From the NCBI GenBank assembly GCA_003427395.1, contig BFEA01000463.1, forward strand, positions 294,765-316,760: a DNA stretch of 21,996 bases, written 5' to 3'. Made by a program: the position numbers and the translations under genes. How positions within the stretch are numbered: position 1 is the stretch's first letter; each line of letters begins with the position of its first letter. The DNA comes from Chara braunii (lineage: Eukaryota; Streptophyta; Charophyceae; Charales; Characeae). Of this stretch, positions 1 to 8,877 are shown piece by piece. The notes below the pieces were generated by a model, which was given only the letters and a program-made list of their open reading frames with translations, was not told the DNA's origin and ran no database searches.

Positions 1-37
<37 letters not shown>
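1..37. repeat. (CT)n microsatellite, truncated by window start
   Basis: Uninterrupted TC dinucleotide run. It directly precedes the first copy of a duplicated ~97-bp unit, as the second CT run does for the second copy. Confidence 0.98.
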
Positions 38-39
<2 letters not shown>

Positions 40-56
40 GACACGTCGACAAAATC

Positions 57-151
57 TTTTCGGAGAAGTTCATTGATTCTGGCAGTAACCAGGGCAATAT
101 CGACGGCCCACTCTCTTTCGGGATAAAGAGCAAGCCATCAACCCTCACACC

Positions 152-243
<92 letters not shown>

Positions 244-363
244 CATAAAATCTGCATGCGGTCATCATTTCGGACAAGTTCATCAAATCTGACCGTAGCC
301 AGGGCAATATCGACAGCCCACTCTCTTTCGGGGTTGAAAGCAAGCCATCAACTGTCACACCAG
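57..363. repeat. Tandem ~97-bp unit duplicated around a (CT)n tract
   Basis: The segment at about 57-153 is repeated at about 268-363 with roughly 85-90% identity by eye. Shared blocks include CAGGGCAATATCGAC, CCCACTCTCTTTCGGG and CAAGCCATCAAC. The copies are separated by a pure (TC)n tract at 155-240. The pattern (CT tract plus unit, twice) suggests a compound tandem repeat whose period contains the microsatellite. No coding potential is apparent. Confidence 0.9.
155..240. repeat. (TC)n microsatellite
   Basis: 86 bases of perfect TC repeat lie between the two copies of the 97-bp unit. Confidence 0.98.
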
Positions 364-1204
364 GCCGTAGTCAAATGGAGGGCGAGCAACACTCGTCCAT
401 CAACTAAAAAGAAGACAACGTTCGCCTAGAGCGACGATCCCTATCAATAGTTTGTGTATCTGAGGACCAGAGGGGCAATAGCCCTTCCGATCATTTCACA
501 TATCTTGTTTATTGCGACAAACTGACCCCGCCCAACAGTCTCCCCCACTCTGTCCACGCACCCGACAAGACCAGTTGGAAATACCAGTTTGAGTTGGCCA
601 AGGTCAGCCACAGCCGGGAACCCGTCAGGGACCCGCGAAGTTCCGCACGCCCAAGCGCCCTTGCGCCCTAGTCAACCATGCATCGCTTCGGCTATGCCGA
701 CGGAGAGGTCTGGCACGTGAGTCAACGCACGTTAGCGCAGCTCCGTTTCGTGATCGCCCGCCGCCCCGCCTCCTCGTCCTTCGGGACATGTGTCCCTCTT
801 CCTTCCTACAACACATCCACATTCGGACTCTCAATCCAATCCTCTTTGTTAATGGACAACACCCCTGTAAGAGAAACTGGGTAATGCTCGCACCTTTTTT
901 TTTTTTTTTGATTTCGAAACTGGGTAATCCTCCCACCTGATTTGTCTTTCCGGGTTGTTTGTGAGGTTCCCCGGCCTTCTTCTTTGTTTTTATAACAAAA
1001 AAACACCTATGTCCCTGTTAGGAATGGTATTCAGGATGCTGAACCCCGTTTCCAGCAGGTGCAACTCCCCACCAATAGATGGAGCCTTCACCCGAGGGAC
1101 CACTTGAGGCAGATGCTCTTATCACTCTCCCAAGTGTCACCCTCCCCAGAAGTTTCTAAAAAAAAAAAAGGAATGGTGATCAGAGGCCCCACTCCTACAG
1201 TACA
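364..1204. other. Unassigned region left of the DNA transposon
   Basis: About 840 bases in which I find no convincing gene. Open frames are short and in conflicting frames. Visible structure is limited to a short duplicated block (AGAAACTGGGTAATGCTC at about 869 and a near copy at about 914) on either side of a poly-T tract (894-909), and a poly-A run at 1158-1170. The stretch at 1011-1050 resembles sequence at 5513-5552 on the other side of the transposon, so part of this may be a dispersed host repeat. Confidence 0.5.
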
Positions 1205-1229
1205 GCTCGTTCGACACTCCTCGGGTGCG
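1205..1229 (+). repeat. Left terminal inverted repeat
   Basis: Reads GCTCGTTCGACACTCCTC followed by GGG-T-GCG. It matches the reverse complement of 5221-5245 apart from a 1-base difference near the inner end. A second, imperfect inner match (CGTTCCACTTATCCTCGG at about 1250-1267 against the right end at about 5151-5168) continues the inverted symmetry with a ~30-bp offset. Confidence 0.9.
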
Positions 1230-1362
1230 TAAAATCCCCGAGGAAATCATCGTTCCACTTATCCTCGGGGAAGAAAACGAAAACAAAATGTGAAAACATT
1301 TCCTCGGGGATTCCTCGGGCTATAGCCATTTCGAGGCGTTCCCCAAGGGACCTCCCGAGGTC
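1219..1362. promoter_or_regulatory. Left subterminal cluster of CCTCGGGG/CCCCGAGG octamers
   Basis: The octamer, or a 6-7-base core of it, occurs about six times in both orientations within 150 bp of the left end (around 1219, 1236, 1262, 1302, 1312 and 1356). A matching cluster lies at 5123-5230 at the right end. Dense, symmetrical subterminal motifs are typical binding sites for transposition proteins. That the Myb protein or transposase binds here is inference. Confidence 0.6.
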
Positions 1363-1907
1363 CCTTGGAGGTCGAGCATCCGGAAGAATCGGGGCGTCGA
1401 TGGCAGCTCCCTCGACGACAATTTTCGACGCGGCTGGTCCATTGCTGTTCCTGGCGGCCTGTGGACGGACAACTCCGGTTCGCAACGGATCCCGTCGTGG
1501 AATAGTCGGCCAACGGTCCCCTTGGGCGGCCTGCCGTCCTCCGCGACGTCGAGAAGGGGCTGCCTTGCGTCGCTGCCCTTCGGCACCCGCGGGAAAGCGC
1601 CCAACGGTCGGCAGATTCGAATACTTCAGCCGGCCCCCGCTCTCCCGATTGCGCACTGTCTTCCGCGACGGAAAACGTTATGCTGGTTTTGTCTGTAGCT
1701 GCGATCTGTCGTTTGCGACACTTACCCTCGTCGTTTCCTGGATGTCCACCATTGTGTTCTAGCTGTTGCTGTCGTCCAAGTGTGTTTCATGGCCGACGTC
1801 TTTCGGAGGCTGCTGCTGCTGGTGCTCGTCGTCCTCCTGCTCCTGCTATTAGTTCTCTTCCACGTGTGTTTCGTCGGCATCGGTCCGTGACGTGGCCGTA
1901 GAAGACG

Positions 1908-3673
1908 GTGTTCGAAGAAGGACGTCAGTATGGAGGGGCGGCAGGTGATGTGCAAGTATGCAGGGGATCAGGGCAGTGGCCAGCGCGCTGGGCAGAGCCC
2001 GCCGAGAACTTCAAGGCCGTCGGAGTGGCCTGGGTACGCACACCTGCCACCGCACTTGCAGCCTCTGTAGGACACGTCCGACGAGGAGGAGGTGGAGAGA
2101 TGCTCACGGACCGTGTCGCTGGTAGCGGGTCCACCCAGGAGTGGGCGGCTACAGAGCTTTGTGGAAGCCGCGGTGGCGGTTATGCCCAGTCATACACCGA
2201 ACTCCTCCAGCAAGGGCTCTGTGGCGACTAGGGCGATGGAGGCGTCAATCTGTCATTTGGGCTGTGTAGCGGGAGGTCGTCGGCTGCGTTGCGAACGGTG
2301 ATCATTAACAACCACGCCGAAGACGACGGTGGGCAGGTGACGGCTATTGCGCGGTCGTCGAAGTCCCCAGCGCCGATCCGGGAGGCGTCGGGGAACAACG
2401 GGGATCCTCCGAGGCAGCAGTACTGGGCGTCGTCTGTGTCGAGGGGTGCGTCAGCTCGCCCCCTGTGGATGCAGTCTCCATCTCCCCTGTCCGCCAATTC
2501 CACTGCAGGCCGCCGTTGAGCCGAATGCCGAGAGACGGGTTGTGGCATCGACGATGTTGGTGATGCATGGGACGGGAGGGAGGTGTGGGCAGAACAGCAA
2601 TGGACGCTTCATCCACGGCGGGAGGAATCCATAAGTCGGGGAGTGCAGCGATTGCGTGTGGGGGACGACGGCAACGGCGGCGACGCACCTGCGGTGGGCG
2701 TGGACGATCACGACTGCAATGACGACGACTTTGAAGGTGGGGTGGACGACGCCGGCCGCGTATTGTCATTGAAGCAGACCACCATGGGAGGGAGGGGCGG
2801 GCAGACGAGGGCGTGCCCTCGCAATCCTCGTCGGGGGAAAAAAGTGGCGGGGAAGGGGAGCGATGCCGAAACTGACGGTGATGTGGAAGGAGGTCGTCAA
2901 TTCTGGTCAGCGGATGACATGACAGCCCTCATCCGGGCTAAACGTGACCAGGACGCTTATCTGCAGGGGATGGGTACCGCGTTCGGTCGTATGAAGTCGC
3001 GAGAATGGAAGTGGTTGGATGTAGAGGAGAGGTTGAAGAAGGTGGGCGTGGACAAAGAAGCCGAACGGTGCGGGAAGAAGTGGGACAATTTGATGCAGCA
3101 GTTCAAGAAGGTACATCGCTTCCAAGGCTTGTCGGGGAAACGGGACTTCTTCCAATTGTCCGGGAAGGAGAGGTTGTCGAAGGGCTTTAATTTCAACATG
3201 GATTGTGCCTTTTACGACGAGATTCTGGCGTCGACCGCCAAGAGCCACACCATCCACTCGAAGAACGTTGCCGACAGTGGTGCTCCGGGTGGGGTGTGTC
3301 TGCCGTCCACCACTTCTGCGGATCCTGATTCTGTGGGGGATGGGGACGATGCTGCGGGGCACGAGGACGACGACGACGAGTTGACGAGAGGTTCTTCGCA
3401 GACGACGGGTAGCCATGCCGGTTTCGGCAAGAGGAAGAGCACAAGGCAGCAAACTTTCGAAGCGTTGACGGAATGCATAGAGAAGCACGGGGCTTTGGAG
3501 GCATCGACGATGGAGAGCAACAACAAGCGTCAGTGCTCCATCCAAATCCGGCAATGTGAGGCGTTGGAAGTGGAGGTGGAAGTGCAAAAAAAACATATGT
3601 AGCGTCTCACGAAGTTAGCAAACTGATGTGTCACGCTCTGCTGGAGATAGCGAAGGCCATCCGCGAGCGATAG
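1908..3673 (+). pseudogene. Harbinger Myb/SANT-like (trihelix) accessory protein, broken
   Basis: PIF/Harbinger elements encode a Myb-like DNA-binding partner that helps carry the transposase to the nucleus and the element ends. One frame is open from about 1908 except for a TAG at 2229-2231 and a TGA at 2517-2519, then stays open to 3602. The first good ATG after the last stop is at 2784, followed by a basic stretch. The trihelix domain lies at about 2898-3213: aromatic anchors are W in QFWSADDM, two Trp in REWKWLDV and W in CGKKWDNLMQQFKKV, followed by GFNFNMD. Downstream come an acidic patch (about 3340-3385) and a Gln/Glu-rich, probably coiled-coil tail. At a run of eight A (3586-3593) the frame ends early. 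The neighbouring frame continues with EVSKLMCHALLEIAKAIRER to a stop at 3671-3673, so a 1-base indel there is likely. An N-terminal segment in another frame (from ATG 1930) also looks coding, so a further frameshift near 2180 is possible. The N-terminal boundary is uncertain. Confidence 0.72.
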
Positions 3674-3675
3674 AG

Positions 3676-4797
3676 TTCGTGCCACCTGCGTTGTGCGAGT
3701 CATCGGTTCCATCGTCCGCATGACACAAAAGTGGGAGCCTTTCGGTCATCCGTGTACCCGTCGCCTGTCCTTCGAAGTCGTGGCGGTTCTTGATTGGTCG
3801 TGGCGGTTCTTGATTGGTCGTGGTGGCCATGGAAGTGGGTGGCGGTTCTTCGAAGTCGTGGCGGTTCTTGATTGGCCGTGGTGGCCATGGAAGTAGGTGG
3901 CGGTCCGATTGGCCGTGGTGGCCATGGAAGTGGGTGGCGGTCCGATTGGGCGCCTGGACGGAGAAACGGCGTTTTCTATCGTAGTAGTCGTCCCTGGGGC
4001 AATTTGCTGGCTTGTCGATGAAGATGTGGGTGCAGTCGATGCACCCATGGCAGTTAGGGAAACCCTTGTCAGCGAAAGCGCGCAAGATGACCGCCTTCTG
4101 CAGACCCGTCGGCCACTCTATCTTTTCGGGGTACGCCTTCAGCAACGCCGCAGTCACATCCCGCACAGCCACCAACCCGGAAGATCTGCCAATGCCGAAG
4201 CTGCATGTCCCGCTCTCGTACGTCTCCCCCGACACCCACCTGTACAAAGCGTACGCGACAATGTGGTCAGGCTGGAGGGGCTCCCTATAGAAAGTGACAC
4301 GCCATTCAAGGAAGGGAGACAAAGTTTCCGTGATCTCTCGAAACACACGTGGCGACGCAATACCGCAAATTCTCCCACGTCCCGCCCGTCCGTCGCTTCA
4401 TCCACCACCTGGACGTCGCTCTGGGGAATGCTCCACATCCCATGGTGTAGCACACCTGCAGCATGGCGTCGCAAATGGCAGCACTGTCCTCTCCCTCTGC
4501 ATGGAACGACTGCAGCGTCCTCTTCCGCCGTGCGCGAATGGCCGCTCTCATCCTTTCCTCGCCCCTCTGCAATTGACACCGGAAGAGGATGGCGTTCACG
4601 GCCGCTGCCACCGCCGTCCTCTCAGCCTTGCTCAATGTGTCATCCCCCCTCCCCCCGTTCATGGCCATCGCCACAAACTGCACTGTCCACATGGCCGTCG
4701 CCAACTGCAGAAGACTCCACGTGTGGCGGGCCACAGTGTCGCCACACAACACAGCGTACACGTCGACGACGAAGGGGTGCGCCGGCGAAGACGACAA
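3676..4797 (-). pseudogene. Harbinger-type DDE transposase, frameshifted and interrupted
   Basis: This belongs to the PIF/Harbinger nuclease family (DDE_Tnp_4 fold), which cuts and pastes the element. The N-terminal half is read from 4797 down to about 4345 and includes MGCGAFPRATSRWWMKRRTG followed by GTWENL. A one-base frameshift near 4340-4350 moves the sense to the next frame, which begins FREITETLSPFLEWRVTF and contains the helix-turn-helix-like region LQPDHIVAYALYRWVSGETY. The first catalytic Asp is in GCIDCTHIFIDKP (Asp codon at about 4035-4037), followed by the family signature DDYYDRKRRFSV. Just after this point the protein runs into low-complexity repeats (GHHGQ and similar) encoded by a minisatellite at about 3770-3950. 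No second Asp or final Glu can be recognised, so the catalytic core is incomplete. The last ~30 codons (near 3676-3750) might be a remnant of the C-terminus. Confidence 0.85.
3770..3950. repeat. Minisatellite inside the transposase gene
   Basis: Imperfect tandem units built from GTGGCGGTTCTTGATTGG(T/C)CG and TGGTGGCCATGGAAGTGGG repeat at least four times, with variants in which GTTCTTGATTGG becomes GTCCGATTGG or is joined to TTCGAAGTCG. It sits where the second half of the DDE domain should be, so it probably replaced or accompanied deletion of that half. Confidence 0.85.
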
Positions 4798-5122
4798 CGA
4801 CGGCGATCGTGTGACGACGTCTTAATGTACGTTCGGCGTGCCCTACCCACACGCAGCCGCCACCCCGTGCCGAAACGCTTCCGCCGACGAACGGTGCTGC
4901 CGTCAGCCGCAAGGGACGCCCACGCCCCCGTCTGTCGCTTGCGGAAATTCGAACCCGGGACTGCGCGCCTTTTTCTCTGTTTCTTTTTTTTTCGCCGCCA
5001 AATTCCAATTTCACGGCGGCCGCCCGAGGTGGACCAACGACGTCCGCACGGACACTTCGCGATGGACCAACCCCCCCCACCCGCCGTCCGCTCGTCGATA
5101 TATGAAACTCGCCGCGGAAGGC

Positions 5123-5230
5123 CCCGAGGAGTCGTCCTCGGGGAACAATTCCGAGGATGAGTGGAACGAAGGTGGGAAATTCCTCGGGAGACTCCAATAT
5201 TTTTTCCTCGGGGCCCGAGGACGCCCCGAG
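5123..5230. promoter_or_regulatory. Right subterminal cluster of CCTCGGGG/CCCCGAGG octamers
   Basis: Seven full or partial copies in both orientations lie within about 110 bp of the right end, mirroring the left cluster. Interpretation as transposition-protein binding sites is inferred from position and symmetry. Confidence 0.6.
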
Positions 5231-5245
5231 GAGTGTCGAACGAGC
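5221..5245 (-). repeat. Right terminal inverted repeat
   Basis: The reverse complement reads GCTCGTTCGACACTCCTC then GGGGCG, mirroring the left end at 1205. Identity stops exactly at 5245/1205. Confidence 0.9.
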
Positions 5246-5573
5246 CCCATTGGTGCAGATACTGGAGAATGTCACCTGCTGGGCCCGGGTCCAGCATCCC
5301 TGCAGATATTAACAGAAAGAAAACAGAAATTTTCTTCAGAACATCATGAAAGCACTCAGGTTCCCAGGCCTCTGTTTCCATGAAAGAAACTTCTTTTTTT
5401 TTTTTTTTTTTAATGAAAGAAGCTTTGAAGCTAACAGAAAAGAAAAAAGAAAAGAAAGTTGTTCTTTCTGGGAAATCTAAACATTTATACTTTAGCCCCT
5501 TACTTGGTTGAAGTCCCTGTTAGGAAGGTCCTGGAGTGTGGCACCCCATTCACACATAATATTATGCGCTGGG

Positions 5574-5576
<3 letters not shown>
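5246..5576. other. Non-coding sequence right of the DNA transposon
   Basis: I see no gene here. It contains a poly-T run (5394-5412), a purine-rich stretch (about 5420-5460) and a segment at 5513-5552 similar to 1011-1050 on the other side of the transposon. Confidence 0.5.

Positions 5577-5650
<74 letters not shown>
5577..5650. repeat. (CT)n microsatellite
   Basis: A perfect CT run of about 74 bases. A short unit (ACCCCATTCACA then GCGCTGGGTAC, about 5541-5576) immediately to its left recurs to its right (ACACCATTCACA then GTGCTGGGTAC, about 5681-5710). This repeats the microsatellite-between-duplicates design seen at 57-363. Confidence 0.97.
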
Positions 5651-5653
<3 letters not shown>

Positions 5654-5719
5654 CTCTTTTACTTTTTCTCGACTGACAGGAACACCATTCACAAATATGT
5701 GCTGGGTACAACTCTCCCT

Positions 5720-6745
5720 TTTCTCTTTTCCTTTTCTCCTCTGACACGAACAATTTCAGTTCAGTTCAGGGCCCAGTCGCACGTAAGGCATTGAGCTAGT
5801 GATACTGTTGAGATTGCCACCATCAGTGGCACACAGCCTGCCGCGAAGTCCCAGTCGCATTTCAGCAGGTTCTCCAGCACATCTGTCAGATGGGAACTGA
5901 GATTTGGTGGGCCAGAACCCAATTTCTGGAGTTCTGGCGTCATCAGTGGATGAAGTCCATTTCAAAAATTATTGTTTTGGCGTCGCGAAGAGGGAAGCAA
6001 ACGGTGGCTTCTGTTGGACTACCGAGTACCCAAGTGCAAGCAGTCCTCATCATCCTTATCATCGTACACCAGCTTCGGAATCAAACTAGATTGCCATAAT
6101 TATTTACTGACAGACAGTGAGCCTGGCTGCATCAAACAAGAAAGGGAATTTGGGGCAACCTCAACTTCACAACCCCCTAGGCCCCTCAGGCCGCTGATAA
6201 ATGCGGCCACCCATAAGAAGTTTTGGGAAAGAAGGTCCTTGTGTGACTATCCCTCGACACTATTTGTTCGGGATTCTGGGCATTATGCGGATTTGTACCG
6301 CAGTGTGAGAGTGCTGCCCTGATTATCTTGAGTGAGAGATGAAAGACGCACATATCTGTGTCTTTTTTGGATTGTGTGTCTGATCCCTCTTGAAAATCGA
6401 GAGTGCTGCCCTAATCTGAGCCTTGGGCACTGGGGCCCGGTATTGAAAAAAAAAAAAAAAGAGAGTGCTCTCAGTGCTCACCCAAGCACACTTGAAATCT
6501 TCCGTGTTGCAGGCTGGGAATTAGGGTGTTCTTCAAGAGGAACTCTTGAAACACCTTTCTGACACCTCTTGAAATTTTTTTTCACTCAACTATGTTTTCT
6601 TTTTAATTCCTTTTTCAAAAACTAAACTATATTCTTCTCTCAATTTCACCTTTCATTATCTAACTACCACTACTCCTAAGTCTATACTGGGAACCCCTGC
6701 ATGGTGACCCCGCCCTAGTAAGCAGTGGTCAGGGAGTAGTCTGGG
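5720..6745. other. Unassigned region, possible decayed exon on the minus strand
   Basis: No gene is recognised. A minus-strand open stretch at about 5943-5761 includes LTDVLENLLKCDWDFAAG, which has protein-like composition, and a CCAG acceptor-like site lies near its start, but no partner exons or family can be seen. A poly-A tract is at 6446-6460. The remainder is AT-rich and stop-filled. Confidence 0.35.
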
Positions 6746-6750
6746 GCAGC

Positions 6751-6799
6751 CGGTTGGTGGGGGGTTGGGGGGGGTGTTGGGGGAGGGGTTGGGGGGGGG
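6751..6799 (+). other. G-rich tract with G-quadruplex potential
   Basis: At least four runs of four or more G separated by one to three bases (GGTGGGGGGTTGGGGG and following), within about 50 bp. It fits the G3+N1-7 quadruplex pattern on the plus strand. Confidence 0.7.
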
Positions 6800-7162
6800 C
6801 GCACTAACGGAAAGACCGAGCATTTCGCCAGTAGCTGCACTTACCCCATCTACTTCCCAACCCCCATCAAGTAGCAGCAGTAGCTATGGCCAACACTCTC
6901 CCACACACAAGACACAATCCACTCCCTCACACATTTACACCCGTCAAACTGGCACTCCTACCCACCCCTCAAAATTGGTTGGGCCTTTTACAATAAAAAG
7001 TTAAAACGAAAATGAAACGAAAAATTTGCGTCAGACGCGTGCACGCACAAATTCAGGGGCAAAGCTTTGTTGTCTCCCTCCAGCCATCAGAGGGGATGCA
7101 TTGTGTCCCTCACACCAACCATGGTGGTCAAGAATGGGGTGGGGCCGCATGTGGGGGTCCGG
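6800..7162. other. Unassigned sequence before the 5' LTR
   Basis: A Ser/Thr/Pro/His-rich frame ends at about 7004, overlapping an AATAAA at 6991-6996. The composition is too biased for me to call a gene. The sequence up to TCCGG at 7158-7162 is the left flank of the LTR element. Its target duplication cannot be checked because the right flank lies outside the window. Confidence 0.4.
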
Positions 7163-8517
7163 TGTCGGACAAAATACCCTTACAAGGGTATTTTGCCATG
7201 TCTTTGCATTCGCCACGGTGGTGGCGTCAGCCACCATGGCGTAGCCAGTCTGGAACGAGAAGGGGTGTGCACGCTTGGTGTGACGCTGAAAGCAAAAATC
7301 CTCGGTCACTGAGACCGGGGCAAAAATCGGTGATAAAATTTTGTTAAGTGTGTGCGCGCGTTACTATAACGCGCGCTGTGGTGATTAGGATCAGCAGTAA
7401 TGCCCCTCGACGGAAGAGGTCGAAGGGTCAGTTGGACTGATGATTGTGTCAGGTAGGACTATGACACGCACTGAGACTTGGTCTAGTGCCTCTCTTCCCT
7501 CCAGATTTTGAAAATTTCGGTCTTTGTCTTCACCTACTCAGCCTCCGGGTCGAGTATCCGCCACGTCTACGTCTGCTTGGTGGGGTACAAGTCTACCCGA
7601 AACTTGAGTAATTACCCCGCTGCGACCCTTGATGCCGCCGCCACAGCTAAGTACCGGCCCTTCAGGCCTTCCGGTGAGATAAGTGCCCTTAAGGGCGCAC
7701 GCACAATCAAATCAACAAACCTAAGGACGGTCGCACTAACTGGCAAGCGTGCACGAGCATGCAGGCTGAGAAAGTCAGACCTACTACACCTACTTATAGG
7801 GAGGCGGCTCTCTACCATACCGTGGTAAGAGCTGGGGCGGGCCTACCTTTTTTTCATCAACTCATAGGCCAACGGGACTCGAACCCGTGTCCTCTATTAG
7901 AAATAAGTAGCAGTAGTTGTCTCGTTGAAACGATATACTTGGTAGTTAATGGTAGGACTTGTTAGATTCGTTTTTCTTGTATCAATCTTATTTATTTTTT
8001 TATTTATTTTCTCTACCTGTAACCTCTAAATTTTTTAATTCGCGCGAATGAACCCAAACCCGAAAGCCAGGGTTGATTCAGCCAAAGAAGGGGAGGAGGT
8101 CTGGCCGTCCCTACCGTGCCTCGTCTACCTATAGCACGGAGGTCCCTCGCCAAGGAGAGAACAAGCCACCGCGAGATCATGCAGACGCGAGATCGAGAGA
8201 GACCGCTTGCTGGGGAAAGCGCAGAGAAGCGAAGGGTAGAGCGCGTGAGAAAGACTGAAGAGACAACTCGTAGGGGGAGAAGAACCGCGAAGGAAGAAGG
8301 AAAGGGAACGTGGAGAAGGAGAAAGGTGGTCGCATGTAAAAGAGAAGGAGAAGAAAAAGTAGAAGGAGAGAAGAGAGAAGGAGGAGGAGAAGGAGAAAAG
8401 GAGTAAAGGAGGGAGGAAGCAGAGTGCCGGAAATACTTACCTGTGGAACGGCAGACCATCGATAATGCGGTGTGGCGGCGAAAACAACTCGACGACGACA
8501 ACGACGAACTGACTACA
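7163..8517 (+). repeat. 5' long terminal repeat
   Basis: Directly repeated at 20574-21996. It starts TGTCGGAC and may end ...GACTACA at 8517, giving TGT...ACA ends. That end is tentative, because the other copy runs out of the window one base earlier. Notable contents are a perfect 12-bp inverted repeat three bases in from the start (7170-7195), a GCGCGCGTTA hairpin (about 7354-7376), the palindrome GCCCTTAAGGGC (about 7687), a TATA-like TACTTATAGGG (about 7791), a minus-strand tRNA T-arm-like motif (about 7872-7893) and a GA-rich tract (about 8260-8420). This copy carries ~20 bp near 7566-7586 that the 3' copy lacks, and lacks the ~90-bp tRNA-like insert found there. Confidence 0.85.
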
Positions 8518-8564
8518 TGCTTGCGACGACAACGAATCAGATGACGACGGGAGAGAGAAGACAG

Positions 8565-8570
8565 GTGAGT
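8565..8570 (+). promoter_or_regulatory. Candidate 5' splice site in the leader
   Basis: ACAG|GTGAGT at 8561-8570 matches the plant donor consensus strongly and lies about 47 bases inside the presumed 5' LTR end. That is where retroviruses and some plant retroelements place the major donor used for spliced subgenomic RNA. Use in vivo is unproven. Confidence 0.4.
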
Positions 8571-8606
8571 CGATGATCACTCGACTTACTTCATAGAACT
8601 CCCATG

Positions 8607-8665
8607 AATAAATAAATAAATAAAATAAATAAATAAATAAAATAAAAAAATAAATAAATAAAATT
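8607..8665. repeat. (TAAA)n microsatellite
   Basis: AATA/AAAT tetranucleotide repeats with occasional length variants. Confidence 0.95.
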
Positions 8666-8877
8666 TGATGAATTTACTCATACGGCATGGTAATATGCAT
8701 GCAACTCCAGTGTGTGTGTGTGTGAGAAGGAAGGATAGATAGAAAGTTTTTCCTCTTCCTCTTCTAAGTCCGCCATCTCTTCTTTACCCTCTCACTATCT
8801 AACTTCCCGATATCTACGGACTACGAGAAAGAGGGAGAGTTAAGCCTCCAATGTGCAGCTCGCTATAAGCTACGTGG

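Larger units (their letters stand above)
1205..5245. mobile_element. PIF/Harbinger-type DNA transposon, degraded
   Basis: A 4,041-bp unit bounded by inverted repeats reading GCTCGTTCGACACTCCTC inward from both ends. It contains the two genes typical of PIF/Harbinger: a Myb/SANT-like (trihelix) protein on the plus strand and a DDE_Tnp_4-type transposase on the minus strand, arranged convergently. The element is GC-rich compared with its flanks. Both genes are broken, so this copy cannot move by itself. The 3-bp target duplication expected for the superfamily is not visible: flanks are ACA on the left and CCC on the right if the TIR starts at 1205. One end may therefore be mutated, or the true ends may lie a few bases outward. 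Confidence 0.85.

Noticed and set aside
1195-1656. Minus-strand frame of ~150 codons over the left transposon end
   Set aside because: It runs across the terminal repeat and octamer cluster, is Arg/Pro-rich from high GC, and matches no expected Harbinger gene.
2344-2769. Minus-strand frame opposite the Myb gene's N-terminal region
   Set aside because: GC-driven shadow; the plus-strand frame leads directly into the trihelix domain.
5459-5794. Open frames across the CT tract on both strands (Ser-Leu or Arg-Glu repeats)
   Set aside because: They are open only because a dinucleotide repeat contains no stops; there is no protein-like sequence outside the tract.
5756-5965. Minus-strand stretch with protein-like wording near 5943-5761
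   Set aside because: Too short, no recognisable family and no paired exon; noted under the unassigned region rather than called as a gene.
6765-7004. Ser/Thr/Pro-rich plus-strand frame ending near an AATAAA
   Set aside because: It starts inside the G-rich tract and has strongly biased composition; no homolog is recalled, and the polyadenylation signal alone is not evidence.
8013-8501. Long minus-strand frame in the 5' LTR, repeated at about 21506-21981
   Set aside because: Ser/Leu/Pro-rich translation of a GA-rich tract; the frame differs between the two LTR copies, so it is not maintained as protein.
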